DNA of 64,000 bases from Haemaphysalis longicornis (GCA_013339765.2 CM023454.1:44029177-44093176); one strand, 5' to 3'; positions 43,690-56,660 are shown, counted from the first letter of the stretch. The notes: a model not told the origin generated them from the sequence alone. Numbers and translations are program-made.

Positions 43690-46535
43690 CATTAGTGTGC
43701 CGGACGTCATTGATGTCTTGCAGCTTCTCTGCCACCCCGATCATGCCCCATTAAGGAGTGTGGGCCAGATGACCGCGCCCTTCGGGATGCCGGCACTGCC
43801 AAGCGTTTGCTTTTTTAACTGGAGATCACTTGGCACGTCTATCCGTCATAAATCTTTTAGGTAGTTGTAAGTGCACAGGCCGAGGATTCGTTGGAAAATT
43901 TGTCGTCTGATCGCCGAGTGCGCGACCTTGTCGAAGGTGCTTCCTATGTCAAGTGTAAAGATCACCCTGAATCCCCTAGTATTGTCGTCCATAACTTGGT
44001 TTATTCATTTGAATCATAGCCTGTTGCATGCCGAGGTATTGATGGAACCTATGATGGACGGTCAGTAGATTCCTTGCTGCTTCAGGTACAATTGGCTTCG
44101 GTTTACCAGGGCATGTTCCATTACTTGGCCGACGCACGATGTCAGCGGAATGGAGGGGGTTGTCACGGCTCGGCAGTTTTACGGGTTTCGTGATTAGGAT
44201 CGTCTTCACGGTGTTCCAATGGCATGGGTTGCTGCTTTGCTGCTAGCAGGCGTCGATGTAGTCCGTCAGGTGTTCCACCAAGCGTTCATCGAGGTTCTTC
44301 TGGGGGCGGTTGGACATCCGGTCAGGCCCAGATGCGGAGCTACTGTTGAGTTCGTGCAGCGCTGTTCTGATCTCTTCCACACTGAAGTCTGTTTATTTCT
44401 TCGCTGGGTTCTCCCGTGTGTGGGCAGTGATGCACGGTCTGAATGTGCGGGCGGTATTTTTAAGGGCAGATGGGCGGTCACCGCATATTTAGCATGTTCC
44501 CCTGGCCACATTTGGAACCAGCGTGCGTTGCGGTTCGTCTGGTGGCACTTTTTTGTTTGTTTCGTCCAGCACACGCTTTAATGGGCTCTACAATTTGCCG
44601 TTGTGCAGTTGGCCCTCCACCGCGTTGCACAAACAATCCCAGTGCAAGCGGCTGAGCGTGCGCCAGTGATCCTCGATGCTGCGGTTTAGCTCCGCAACCT
44701 GATTTCAGAGACTGTGGTTTAGCTTCTGTGTTTTTCATCTGGCAAGGATCGAATTCTTCGCCTCTATGAGATCCGCCAGGCGGATGTCTATCTTGTTGGT
44801 GTCGACGTTGATGTCGATCGTCTTGCTCCTTGATTTGACGTCCTCCACCAAGGCGCAAGACGAGGCTTCAATTCTCCGCGATTTCTTCGGCTTCGTGTAG
44901 TTGTTGGCAGCGTTGCTTTTTAACGTCCTCGCGATATGTGAACCGAAACGAGCCCATGCTGCCTTGTATTCTACTCGGTGTCTGGACGTGTATCTCGATG
45001 ACCGCATGGTCGCTTCCAAGGTCGACCGCCGCGTTGTTCCACGTGACGGCTGACAGCGCCGGGTTTCTGACGAACGTCAAATCCGGGGTAGTGTTCCTGG
45101 TGGCTCAGTTACCCAATCTCTTCGGGTGCGCCAAGTCTGGCTCTTGTGCAACTTGTGCGGGGTTTCTCCCTTTGACAGTTCTTACCAGTAACCCCATGCT
45201 GCCTCTGCCGCGTTAAAGGCGTCCTCCGCGATCAACGCCTGGGGCTCGGCGGGATTGATGGCCTTGGTGGCCGCTGAATTCCTAGTTGTTGTTCAGAGGT
45301 GCTTGTGTAATTTTCCAGAATGCAGGGTGGTTCATATCATTTACGCGTTTCTCTATAGGTCGGCTCTCTTGTTTGCTAGCTTGGCGACCGTTGCATGTAC
45401 GGTTTCAATGAAAATATGCATGCTTCATAGCATCCTGTTGATGTGTTCAAGCGTCTGAACATCCACGTCCTTCGGGGCCTCTCCCTGCTGTGGCACTATG
45501 GACCCTTTATTAGAGGCTGGTGCGTCCGTCGTCGGGTCTTCGGTCGCCCCCGGGGGCTAATTTACTTGTGTTGTTCCGCCGCAGCGCGCTCGCTTCGGAG
45601 CCGCCGCAAAACCTGAAATACCTTTTGTACTAGTTCGCGCATAATCTGGTTCTCTTTCCTGAGCGTCTCTACAAAGCCGTTATCGGTAGTCCTTAGGTTC
45701 CGCTGGGACTTTATGTGCCCTCCCAGATACCTCCCGCGCGTGGTCACAGCTTGTGTCCGCTCAGCTGATCCTCTTTCCGCGAGGCGGTGTCTTGGAGCCC
45801 TACGGAGTGCTGCTTGCCCAATTCTTCTCCGGCTGTGGGAAAGGGACTGGTCGCGCGAGTGCGACGAAAACTTGACTGCGGCCCGGAGAGGGAGCGGTAA
45901 GTCTTACTGCGATAGCTGGGTGTTGGCCTTCTTCGTTCACATTGCCTCTCTCGCATCACGTACGGGGTGTTGTACCTCACTCACTCGTCGTTTATGGCAG
46001 TCACATGAGCTGCGCCGCAGAGGCTACACTTTAGGGTATACGGGTGGTGCGGGTCCAGGTAGGTGAGGCCGCAGCACTGCAAATGCAGTTGGTGCGGTTA
46101 ACATACACGTCCTTTCAGTGGACGAGGCAAAAGGACTGGTAGCAGATGTAAATTTGCTTGCGGTACAACAAACATGTTACAAGCGTTGGGGCGTGCGTAA
46201 CATAGTTGGGCCTTAAGTGCTTCGAACGCTACGATCACCGTGGTCGTCTTGCCAATGCACTTGGCTGCCAGAGCTAGTGAATTTGTTGAATTTACAGCCT
46301 GCTCGTCCCGTTCAATGGGTTGCTCCTCTACGCATAAGCCGCGGATCACTTTCTTGGTCGTTTTGTGAGGTGCCATCTCGTAGGCATTGAATTTGTCTAG
46401 CTTCCCTTGAATGTAGATTTTCTTTATCTTGGTGTACCGGTCCCGGTTAGGTCGCTTTGATGTACTGAGGAGGACTTTGTTCTGCGGGGGCTACGGGCAT
46501 ATCGTGTCTTTCATGCTCTCCTGGCTTTTTATTCC
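43690..46535 (-). mobile_element. LINE-3, 5' fragment (ORF1, endonuclease, first half of RT)
   Basis: Minus-strand I-group LINE. ORF1: YTKIKKIYIQGK and HKTTKKVIRGL (46340-46450), LALAAKCIGKTTTVIVAFEALK (46210-46300), RYNTPYVMRERQCERRR (45930-45980). Endonuclease end: LTFVRNPALSAVT and DLGSDHAVIEI (45000-45080). RT start: ILITKPVKLPS (44180) and QYLGMQQAMIQ, with a PKGAVIWPTL motif and IGVAEKLQDINDVRHT near 43700, where it stops just before the YADD box. All frames broken. The missing 3' part may be 38560-39799. Confidence 0.75.
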
Positions 46536-46604
46536 GGCGGCCACGAGTACTGTTATGGTGACCGACGGGGCGGGTTATAGTGACCGACGAAGACGAGTAG
46601 GGTT
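46536..46604. other. Junction between LINE-3 and RTE fragment A
   Basis: Short sequence with two copies of tgaccgacg-ggg/aga; no gene. Confidence 0.3.
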
Positions 46605-48330
46605 CATCATCATCATCATCATCATCAGCCTATCTACGCCCACTGCAGGGCAAAGGACTCTCCCATTATTCTCCAATTACCTTGGTGTTGTGGCCAACTG
46701 TGACCAATTTTTCCCCGCAAAATTCTTGATCTCATCTGCATATAATTTTGTGCCACCCCTGCAATGCTTGCCTTTTCTAGGGATCCACTCTGTTACCTTT
46801 AATGACCAGCGGTTATCTTGACTTCGCCTTACATGCCCTGCCCACGTCCATTTCTTCTTCTTAATTTCTACTATATGTCTTTAACACCAGTTTGCTCTCT
46901 GACCCACTCCGCTCTCTTCTTGTCCCTTAATGTTACACCACTCATTTTCGCTACATTGCCCGCTGAGTCGTTGTCAATTTAGGTTGAACCCTCTTTGTGA
47001 GCCTCCAAGTTTCTGCCCCGTAGGTAAGTACCGGTAAGATGTAGCTGTCATACACTTTCTTCTTCAGCGACAATGGTAGGCTGCTATTCATCATCTCAGG
47101 ATGTCTGCCATGATGCACTCCACCCCATTCTTATCCTTCTAATTATGGCTGCCTGATGGTTGGGATCTGGGGCCACAACTTGGCCTACGTAGATATATTC
47201 GCTTACCACTTCCACTGCCTCGCCACCTATCTCAAATCAGTGTGCTGTCCCGAGGTTATTGACCATTACCTCGGTTTTCTGCATATTAATTTTCAGGCCC
47301 ACGGTTCTACTCTGTTCATCCAGTGCGGAAAGCATGCTTTGCAATTTATCCCCCGAGTTACTTAGCAAGGCAACGTCATCAGCAAATGTGAGGTTACTGA
47401 GGTATTCTCCATTAACCCTTACACCCACCTGTTCCAAATCCAACGTTCTGAATACTTGTTGTACACATGCTGCGAATAACATTGGAGAGGTTGTGTCTCC
47501 TTGTCTGACACACTTCATTATAGGTATTTTACTGCTCTCCTTATGGAGGATGATGGTAGCTGTGGACTCATTGTAGATATCTTGTAGTATTCTTACGTAA
47601 TGCTCATCTACCCCCTGGTTCCATAATTCCTGAATGACTGCTCGGGTTTGACCGAGTCAGATGCTTTCTCATAATCAATGAAGGCTATATACAGGGGTGT
47701 AGTATACTCAGCGCACTTCTCTATCACCTGATTGATCGTGTGAATATGGTTCGTTGTTGAATAACCTTTATGGAACCCTGCTTGTTCTTTAGGTTGACTG
47801 AATTCTAAGGTTGCAGAAATTCTGTTACCGATTACCTTGGTAAGTACCTTGTAGAGGACTGACGTGCTTCATGTTTCCTTTCTTATAGATTAGGTCGATG
47901 TTCGCGTTCTTCCAAGATTCTGGTACACTTTCGGTCATTAGGCATTGCGTATACAGGTTTTCCAGTTTTTCAAGCACAATTTCTCCGCCATCCTTCAAGA
48001 GGTCTGCTGTTATCTGATCCTCACCAGTTGCTTTGCCCCATTTCATTTCTTTCAAAGCCATCCTTACTTCTTCGGTCGTTACTGGAGGGATGTCTATCTC
48101 CTCTGAAACTACTGTCTCGTTCGGCATTATCCTGGATATCCCGGCTACTGTACAGATTCCTATAGGACTCCTCGGCCACCGTGTACTATTTTATCCCCAT
48201 TTGTGATGACATTGCCTTGCTTACCTTTAGGTGCATAAATCTGATTTTTCCCCGCGCCAAGACGCCTCTTCACTGCTTTCAGGCTACCTCCATTCTTTAC
48301 AGCGTATTCGAGTAGGGTTACGGTGACACA
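46605..48330 (-). mobile_element. RTE-type LINE fragment A
   Basis: Minus strand. Linker and RT start: KAVKRRLGAGKNQIYA (near 48260), EEIDIPPVTTEEVRMALKEM, WGKATGEDQITADLLKDGG (47825-48127). A YEKASDSVK motif A variant follows near 47650. The longest frame (47237-47518) has VRQGDTTSPMLF, LTFADDVALLSN (catalytic FADD) and VGLKINMQKTEVM. The 3' end is an (ATG)n tail seen as catcatcat at 46605-46627. This is the RTE clade by motif and tail. Stops and shifts interrupt it. Confidence 0.85.
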
Positions 48331-48879
48331 ACGATCTCGATTTCCTCTATTCGTAGCACGGGCATGCGTCGTGCATTGATGACTTCTCCCTTATGTTCAT
48401 GTATTTTGTGGCTTGCCGGTGGTTCCACTTCTTGTTTGATCTTGCGTCGCCTGCGGGTGCCAAATCCATACCGCGGTGGTGGCTCCTAGACCGGCGCTCT
48501 CCGGTGAACTTCCCTCCAGATACCAAAGTGATTTTGTCGGGGGAAATACCCTCCTCCCTCAATTGCACGTTTATTCTTGGATCTAAATCGTGGGCGCATG
48601 CATCATCATTCGAGAGAGTCGGCACGCGGGCCGCTCGCCGGTTGCCGCAGCGCAGCTACTACGCTTGCTACTGCGCCTTCTCTCGTTGGCGTCGTGGTAG
48701 GAGCACAAACGTTCAATAAAACTGCACAAAAATCTAGCCAAACTCAAAATCTGGTATCGGTTAATTATCCTCGTATCCACTAAATCATTGGTGATATAAT
48801 TGTATAGACACAAGGTAAAAATCGCTGCGTAATCAATCGAAGAAGACGGAGCGGATGAAAACGTGTTCTCTTTCCTCGG
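48331..48879 (-). other. Segment between two RTE fragments
   Basis: A minus-strand frame (48347-48625) reads HDLDPRINVQLREEGISPDK, a hydrophilic stretch unlike RTE endonuclease. An overlapping frame farther right (48583-48813) contains an Arg/Ser/Ala-rich portion with a CRLSRMMM motif. It may be another repeat inserted between RTE copies or a divergent RTE 5' domain; I cannot tell. Confidence 0.3.
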
Positions 48880-50830
48880 CGACTACAGCGTCCCCCCATT
48901 ATGCCGTGGTTGTAAAACGAGAAAACTCATTAGGTACGGAATCAAACGCTTCCTCGTAATTGAATATTGTCATGTAAATGATATCAGTGTACTTTTAGAA
49001 ATTTTTTATAACTTGGTTGCCAACATAGATATGATCTATGTTAGAGTACCCTTTCCTAACCCAGCCAGCTCTGTGAGTGTATGGAAATACAGACTTCTAC
49101 CTATATGGCTAACTATAAATTGGATAAAACTGCTGGCAGAGAACTGATGGGTCTATATTTGTTGATGCCCTTGGGATCTCCCTTCTTCTGAATCAGAACA
49201 ATGTTGGTGTTTTTCCCGGCTTTGGGCACTTTTTCAGTCTTAAAGCATTCCGAAAATAGTACAGCAAGCTATTCCAGTACAATATATCCTCCCTCCTTCA
49301 AAGGTTTGCAGTTATGCATCGTCCCCTGCAGCGCTTCGTATTTTTAAGCCTTTGCCTTTCCAACGTCCTTCTTAGTTAACAGTGGGACATCGCAAATTGA
49401 GCATGTGCTTTCAGTGTTTGCCCCAGGTCTAATGCCCCTGGCATACAGACTGGTGTAAATCCTCCTTAGTTGCCTCGTCCAAGTGGTGAGTAAGATTTTC
49501 CTACTCAAATCTGAGTGCGGACATCCCGCCATTGCCGATGCCGAGCTTTCTGGTAGTTGCTTTTAGGCTTCCGCCGATTGGCAGCATTTCATTGATCACT
49601 GGCATGTGATATGTACGAATGTCTATTTTTATTTCTGTTAGTTTTTACAGCCCGGGTAATTCAAATTCCACATCGCGTACCTTGAGACTTTCACGTTATT
49701 ACGTTTGACAATTAGTTCCTTTCTTTTCTTAGTTTTTCAGTTTGGTCACTACCTTTCTTCTCTACCACAGCTGCTGGTGATTAAGTGAGTGCCCATGCTA
49801 AGTTGTCATTTAGCCTGTCTACACTGACTTTATTCTGCTCGTTGAAAAGCGAGAGTTTGTTTTGAAAAGGTGTTTTAAACTATGCGATCTGGCTCTGACT
49901 GGTTCTTTGCGGGGTTTTTTAGTTTTCCCGAATATTTTCTTTCTCTTCTTAGATTACCCTTAGCTTGCATCTAACCATCCTCAATTCGCAACTTAGAATC
50001 TTACTCATCACGTCTGCGTGTTGCACGACACCCATGTTGTCACTTTAAAATGAAGTCAATTTAGTTTTTAGTTGTACCATGGGTAATTTTTATATTATTT
50101 CCGATATTTCCGCTTTAGAAGAATGTTTTCATCAAGCTCATCTGATTTTGTTCGACAAATCCTACCACTGTATGTCCGCGACTGTTGCGATTGTGCATCC
50201 CGAAATTTCCTACTCCACGTTCTCCCGTTTGCTTATTACCAACCTTTGCGTTAAAATCTCCTATCAGGATCGTGAACTGAGATGTTGCCTTCTTCGTTGG
50301 TGATTCGATGTCCTCGTAGAAGCTATCAATGGCTTTGTCATCTTTGCTGGTTGTTTGCGCTGAGGCCTGTACGATGTTTATTGCTTGTTTACTCCCTCGC
50401 TAATGCTGAAGCACTCCTACTCGTTTCTTGCCAGTCGTCTGCGGATTTAAAATCCCACTCCATGTTCCTTCTTCAATTGGTGTCGACTGTAGCCTAGAAT
50501 ATGCTCGCTAGTGAGCTCCATGAAACCTTCTGGTATCCTTCTGAGTTCGCTTAATCCTAGAACATCCCCCTTAATAAATCACAGTTCCTTTAGTAGTAGA
50601 ACGAAGTTGCCCTCGTTAGACCGAGTACGCGCGGTGAACGTTGCCAGGGTCAAATTCCAATTGTGGCCTGGCCGGACCAAGAGATTTTTAGCACCCTCTA
50701 CTGCATCACTCGCGGCATGTCCCCTATAGCTGCTGGGGACAGAGGGTCGATAGTGTAGGAGTGTAACTACTACACTCCTACCCTTCTGAGGGTGCATTTG
50801 TGTCCCTAAGACCCTTCCTAGCATGTTTGA
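48880..50830 (-). mobile_element. RTE-type LINE fragment B (endonuclease and start of RT)
   Basis: Minus strand. It begins near 50690 with GHNWNLTLATFTARTRSNEG (endonuclease start, normally ATFNARTL), then LSELRRIPEGFME and LKKEHGVGF in shifted frames, with more endonuclease remnants to about 49650. RT linker: TSLYARGIRP (49440), GGYIVLE and KTEKVPKAGKNTNIVLIQKKGD (49200-49300), ending with YEEAFDSVP at ~48930. Broken throughout. It stops at motif A; fragment A resumes with its own RT start, so these are two copies. Confidence 0.7.
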
Positions 50831-53599
50831 GCTTTTCTAGTGCACCACTTAGGTATCCAGGGTGATGGTTACTTCTGGAGCTAGACAAAAAGTAGCAAGA
50901 AAGAGCGAGTTACGTTTCTCGCCAATGACGTAGCCGCGCACGCTTTCAGTGATACTGGGTCAGCGTTGGTTGGTTTTGGTTTTATACCCGCTGTTCTGGT
51001 GGAATAAGCTCACACGCTGGCCTACTAATAATATACACTGACGTATGGTGGTTGTATAGTTAATCCACTGCATTTCTCTAGTGTATACCTACCAAAAAAT
51101 ACTATTTTGACGCGTAGCTGGCAAAAAAGAAGTCAAGCTTCTCGGCTGACGGTCATGTGGCTACCTTAAAGCCCAGCGCACCCACCTCTATCCAAACCTG
51201 CGCGCCATAAATGGAACCTTGTTGAACGTACGGGGACTGCTTATATTCCGACGTTTGGCTGTAACTTTACTTAAAATGCTCCTAGCGAGGTGAGATACCT
51301 TGACAATGTAGCACAACAGGGACGCGATTGCGCTAGTATGGTATTTAGGCGGTCATGCTGTCGCAGAAGTTAGCTAGCTTTGTTTTACTTGAATGTGGTA
51401 TTGCGGCACCTCCGGCCCTACCTCTACAAAACGAAAAGTGCTTTAACTGCAAAACTAATCGTGCTAGGAGGTTCAAAACCTTGTTGAAGAACACAGTAAC
51501 CTTTTCTTGGCCGTTGCGTTGAGCACTTGCGGGGTCGCGTAATTTGTTCCTTCTAGATTTCACTTGCCAAGAAAAATATTCCTTCTGCCAGACCCTCGCT
51601 CCTCTAGGTTTTTACCATCGTGCGCTCGCTAGAGCAAGTTGGTATTTCAAGTCAAAAACTTCACTATAATAGCGCGATGAAAATCAGATCGGGCATTTCG
51701 CCGTCTGTAAGCTCGTTCAATTTCGCCAGCCTCAATCTGAAGGTGTTTTGAGAAGTATTAGCTTACAATTCTTTCATTTCCTAAATACACTTCGTCGTAC
51801 TTCATGTAAGAAGGTTTGAATATGAGGGTATAGCGCGTCATTCAATATTTTATGTCGTCCACGACTTCAGTAGGACTTTTGTTTGCCTAGGATACATTTT
51901 TCTTGATTTCCTGAGTAGTGTCAAAGACAGTCTCAAAGTTGTTGTGCTGTGGCCGGTATTTTCTCTGGTTGTTAGGCGGGACTCAATGCGTGTAACCTGC
52001 ATTTCGATTTCATTTAAAGTGCACGTAGTTTCATCATACATTTTCATAAGAAAATGAGCACATCCTCATTCGTTGGAATCGCACTTGCCTCCGCGTCGCC
52101 CGCACAGCACAATCGAGGAATGTGAGGCACATGAACAGAAGGCGCATTGAGATCCCAAAGCTGAGTACACGAATATGACCTGATCCGGGAGAAAACGGCT
52201 GTCGCAAAAGGAATTTAAGTATTCGGATAGCAATGAGCGAAGCAATGAGAATGCTATAAGTACACACATTCATGTCTATATTTAAAAAAAAGATTGGGAG
52301 GACCCGTAGCGTTTTGTGCAAAAAATCACAGTAACAATTCCTACCTAAAACTGAAAAAAGCAATGATTAGGCATCTGCCACTTGTGGCCGCAAATACGAT
52401 GGTCTGATCCTTTTTCCTGTTTATATAGCCTTGAAGGCACTGTTGTTTCTGACGTGACGAGTTTGTTTGGAGTTACGATGGTGGAAGGGCGTGACGGTCG
52501 CTTCGTTCATCAGGTGTTGATAAGCCGCCAGGACACAGACAGTGCGACGTGAACCTCGCAGTGCCAAAATGGTCGAAACAGCGATTAGGCAAGTGCCTGA
52601 TGTGAGGTTTGTTTAAGATATTGCAGGTATAACATATTGAGACAGTGGTTTTGTGTAAAATCGGTTTATACTTTGTGAGTTCCTCAGATCTCTAATATCT
52701 TGGCACTGAAACTCATAGAGTGTTGTTTACTGAGGTCACCAGCAAAATACATTGTTCAAGGTAATTGAACTACGAGGACCTCAAAGAGGGGACCGAGGGA
52801 AGATAATTAGGTTGGATGTATGAATAACTTGTTGCTCTTAACCTCAATTTTAAGACTTAAGAAATAGCCATATCTACAACAATACGTTTGACATTCAACA
52901 ACAATATCTGCAACAATTCCTGGCTTGACAAGCAAATAAATGTGGGGTACAAAGGCCACAACCAAAACATTTTGTGCGACCTACCCTGCCGTTTTATACA
53001 GCATCTCTTTCTTCCGAAAATGTGTGTATTGTTCTGTACATGTGTTTTGTATACGCAAGATACACGCTCAATTCATGTGCAGTAACTCAAAGACAGCTAA
53101 ATATTTAAAGAGGCCACTGCAGTTCCGTAGTGCAATATTCTCTTTCCCTGTTTCTTAAATATTATAGTTTTGAGTGTGTGTTTATGTCTTATATTTTGTG
53201 GCTGGTATTCTTGGAGTTTTTCAATTTTGTTTCTTTAAATTGGTGTGTCCCACAGCATTCCAATTTCGGGGATGCAACCATAAACTCTATGATGTACACA
53301 TCGCCGTCAGGTGTACTGGCATCTTTCGCGAAATCAGAAAACCTGAGCGTTTGCCGCTTTAAGCATGGTGTCCTGAAGCCGCAAAGGACGACGGTACCAT
53401 CAGTGCCACTGCTGTCACAAGCGGTAGAGCAGAGGTTGAAAGCAGTGTGGTCGCATGGTGTCCATCTTGTCCGTCCCCTCAGGTTTACTGTGGCTGTTAC
53501 AGCCGGTTTGGTAGGAGAGGCATCATTTCTCCAGATGCGGCAGCAAAGAATTCTCTACAGCATCTAGATCTATTGGTTAGCTTCGATGCAACCTCTAGT
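50831..53599. other. Unassigned sequence
   Basis: No recognised protein, RNA gene or repeat. Open frames at 52034-52363 (minus) and 53130-53567 (plus) have hydrophobic or mixed translations without motifs. The stretch 53245-53570 is richer in GC and is also open on the minus strand (up to about 106 codons, Cys-rich), so it may be part of an old repeat or exon, but I cannot name it. Confidence 0.3.
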
Positions 53600-54350
53600 G
53601 CGCATCCTCTGAAGTAAAAAAACCTAGCTTATTTAACTTTCGTACGCCCGAAACTTGAATATGCGTCATCTATCTGGCATCCCTCCCAAGCATATCTATC
53701 AACAAAACTTCAGTACATTCAGAACGGCGTCGCCCACTTCATATCTTCGCAATACTTCCCTAGAACCAGCGTCACGGCAATAAAACTCTCGCTCTGCCTC
53801 CCAACACTAGAATCCCGCCGAATTATCGCCCGCCTATACCTTCTTCATAGCTACTATTATCAACCCCGCTATCGGCATCCCTTGCTTCAACCAGCGCACA
53901 GAAATTCAACACGCCCTAATTATAGCAAAACCCATTGCTCGTATCTCCGGCAAAACATCAGCATTTCACACCTCCTTTTTCCCCACGCAATAGTCCCGTG
54001 GAATGCTCTACCGGAGCACTACACGTCATGCACCGACCATGAAAAGTTCTGCTCCAAGCTCATCGACCACTTGTCTGAGCAACCTGCTCGTTATCTATAA
54101 TTTGACTACCTCATGTATTTCTGTCGAGAATTCTATATTTGTACGCACCCTAAAATTGTAATTCTATTTTTCAGACAACAATCCTGTTTTTGGTTGTCTT
54201 TAATGTCTTCGTGTAGTCGATTGTTGTTTCTGTATGTTTTCTTTTTCTTTTTTGTGTTTATTATGTTTGAACATTGCTCTGTACCTCGTCATTTGCCCTA
54301 CCTTAAGCAATGCCCTCATTCTTTCAGGTTTAAATAAATTACATGAAATA
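53600..54350 (+). mobile_element. CR1-like LINE, 3' end
   Basis: Plus-strand translation near 53630-53900 reads TYVRPKLEYASSIWHP, LQYIQNGVAHFISSQYFPRTSV, LPTLESRRIIARLYLLH, and at 53882-54100 FPHAIVPWNALPEHYT. These are the standard C-terminal motifs of CR1/L2-type reverse transcriptase ORFs (VRPxLEYAS, VQNRAARFI, LxxRRxxARL, WNxLP). An AT-rich 3' UTR follows to AATAAATTA near 54335-54345. The element is 5' truncated, as is usual for this group. Confidence 0.85.
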
Positions 54351-54711
54351 GAACTTAAGAGCCTGGTTACAAGCACGGCCGTGACTGTTCCAGCTGCTGA
54401 ATTCCACCAGTCTAGTGTGAAGAGGTAAGGCAAAGTCAACCGGGCTTGGCTGCGTCTTTAGATGCAAGTCGCGGTTGTACAAAGCACTGAGCTGCGTGGA
54501 ACAAAGGTGTTTGCCTTTGTTCCGAGCGGCAGTCACCCCTGGGGAGCTGCTCTCGGTGACCATCATGTTTATTAATTTGTATTCAGGTATAACTTTTCAC
54601 ATTCACAAAGCATGTCGATTGTAGTCAGACGCAGATTAGCTGTTTAAAGGTAGTGCAATACCTGGTTTTGTTTGATGGTCATTTTATTAGCACTTGACAC
54701 ATGCGAGGCAA

Positions 54712-55146
54712 TCACAGGAGGCATTGCAACCACGTCCGAACCATTTCAACCCTATAAAAACTGCGCACGGTCGGAATATACGTGCTGTCATTGGGGAAGA
54801 TAAAAGATGTGTTTATTAATGTGCGATTTGGAGCGAATATGTTTCGCGTGTGTTTGTTTATTATGTCCCCGCACGGCAGTTGCCAAAGCAGCTGCAAAAT
54901 GCAAGATTTTTCGCGCTTTTGTAGATAAGCATTCCTATTGTTCCTATTCCAATTACCATTCCTATTCCTAATGATGCCATTAATGGCCAGTGATGTGGTA
55001 TGGGCTAGGAGTTCCCTGGCTTCCTCGCACGGGGCACCTTGAGCAATCTTGTTTACGGTGTTGGCGACACTGCGGACCCCGAGCCCCCAACACAATCTGT
55101 AACCTTCTGTGGTGATGCGTTCAAAGGTGAAGGGTAGAAACCTCAA
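54712..55146 (-). CDS. Unrecognised 144-codon open frame
   Basis: The frame begins MRFLPFTFERITTEG and includes a run of Asn/Arg repeats (RNRNGNWNRNNRN) encoded by a cattcctattcc-type simple repeat at 54950-54970. No domain recognised, and no start context or splice signal supports it. It lies between two LINEs, so it may be chance or repeat-derived. Confidence 0.15.
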   Translation of the reverse strand: MRFLPFTFERITTEGYRLCWGLGVRSVANTVNKIAQGAPCEEARELLAHTTSLAINGIIRNRNGNWNRNNRNAYLQKREKSCILQLLWQLPCGDIINKHTRNIFAPNRTLINTSFIFPNDSTYIPTVRSFYRVEMVRTWLQCLL

Positions 55147-55282
55147 ACGCTGGCCGTCGCAGCCCAGGTGAAGCTCCGGCGGATGGGCTCTCTCTCTTTT
55201 TACCAGGCAGGAAGCTCCGGGACCTCCTCAGCTGTCAGGTTAAGGCGGTGGAAGAAAGTATCCCCGTCCCCCGCTTCTATAC

Positions 55283-56443
55283 ATGCTGTATGGTATTTTC
55301 AAACCACCTTCCAAACGTGATCGGACCCAGAAAATAGGCCGCACCGAAGTATCATTTCCTCCGTTGCAATCAATCTCGCTCCCTAAGCCCGATAAATTTT
55401 CGCGCTTTCTGATCATAGAATCTCTTGTTAAGGCAAAGCCAGTCACTTCCCAATCCATGCTTGTAATCTCTTAGTATTTTGATAGCCTTGTCGGAGAGTC
55501 GTACAAGGCTAAGAAACTGAAAACGGCAGAACTCCTGATTGAGTTAAACAACAAACTGAAGTCCGCAAACCTTCTTGCACAAACGCGCATGGTTAATGTT
55601 GACATCAAGATCACGCCTCCTCGCAGACTTCATTGCTGCCTAGGCGTGGTCTCTGATCCGGGTCCTAAAGAGAAACCTAAGTCGATCTGCTCGAGGGCCT
55701 CCGTCATCAGGGCGTGACGACAGTGAGGCGAATAACCATACGCCGAAACGACGAAATCATACCTACCAAACACATCATCTTGACGTTTGACCGATCAACA
55801 CTTCCCGAGTCGATCAACGCAGGCTTCCTGAGATGTACGGTCCGACCCTACGTGCCGAAACCATGCCGCTGCTACAAGTGTCAGCGGTTTGGCCATGGCA
55901 CAACCTGTTGTCGTGGAAAAATTGACGCAGGCAAAATGTGCAGCCCAAGAAAATCCAAACGATTATTGTGAGTCCGAGCACTTCACCTGTTCGAGCTGCC
56001 AGGGACCGCATGCTGCCTATTTCAGAAGCTGTGAAAAGTTTAAACAAGAGGAACATATGATTGCCTTGAAAGTAAACGATAACATTACATTCCCAGAGGC
56101 GCAAATGAGGCTCACCTCTTTCCAACTGGGGAGGTAAGCCGACGTGGCTCACCGGCTGGCGGAGCGTCGTCTGGTTTTGGCGGGGACCCACTACAGCGAG
56201 TCGGACTTCGTCCCGCCACCCCCCACCTGGGCTGCATCCGGGATCCAACCCACCACCGCGCCGCTCGCTGAGCTAGTAGCGGCTGGGGTGGCATCCACGT
56301 CCGGTGGGGATGCGGCTACACCCAGTTTTTTCTCCTCTTCACCGGTCGGAAGCACACGCGAGGACATGGAGGAGATAAAGACGGAGGAAACCGGGACAGT
56401 CCCCACTAACGCCGCACGGCCTGTGCACCCGCGGCGCTCCTGA
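55283..56443 (+). pseudogene. LINE-4 ORF1 (CCHC zinc-knuckle protein)
   Basis: Plus strand. FPPLQSISLP and FLIIESLVKAKPVTS at the start, AELLIELNNKLKSANLLAQTR (55520-55590), VRRITIRRNDEIIPTKHIILTF (55717-55790) and VRPYVPKPCRCYKCQRFGHG (CCHC knuckle, 55840-55890). A second knuckle (CSSCQGPHAAYFRSC, 55993-56035) lies in another frame with EEHMIALKVNDNITFPEAQMR. Closely matches in layout the ORF1 of tick LINEs that also encode RNase H. Frame breaks near 55470, 55700 and 55950; inactive. Confidence 0.8.
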
Positions 56444-56660
56444 CGCTCTCGGCGGTCGCGGCTCAAACGAAGGGCACCGGAAAGGGTGCTAAGTCCGACG
56501 GGTCCGGTACGCCAGGTACCCCTCCAAATCTGATGACGACATGGATGTCGGACCTTTCCTGTGTGCCTCGGAACGCAAGGAGCGGGTCCATTCATCCAAA
56601 CCTCCAGAGAAGGTTAAAAAACCCATTCCAAGAATCCAAGCCCTGAAAGTCCCTACATAA
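56444..56660. other. LINE-4 ORF1-ORF2 junction
   Basis: End of the Pro/Ser/Arg-rich ORF1 tail and the intergenic part of LINE-4. No separate gene. Confidence 0.4.

Noticed and set aside
52034..52363. 109-codon minus-strand hydrophobic frame as a membrane protein
   Set aside because: No start context, no motif, no conserved partner; a chance frame in AT-rich DNA is more likely.
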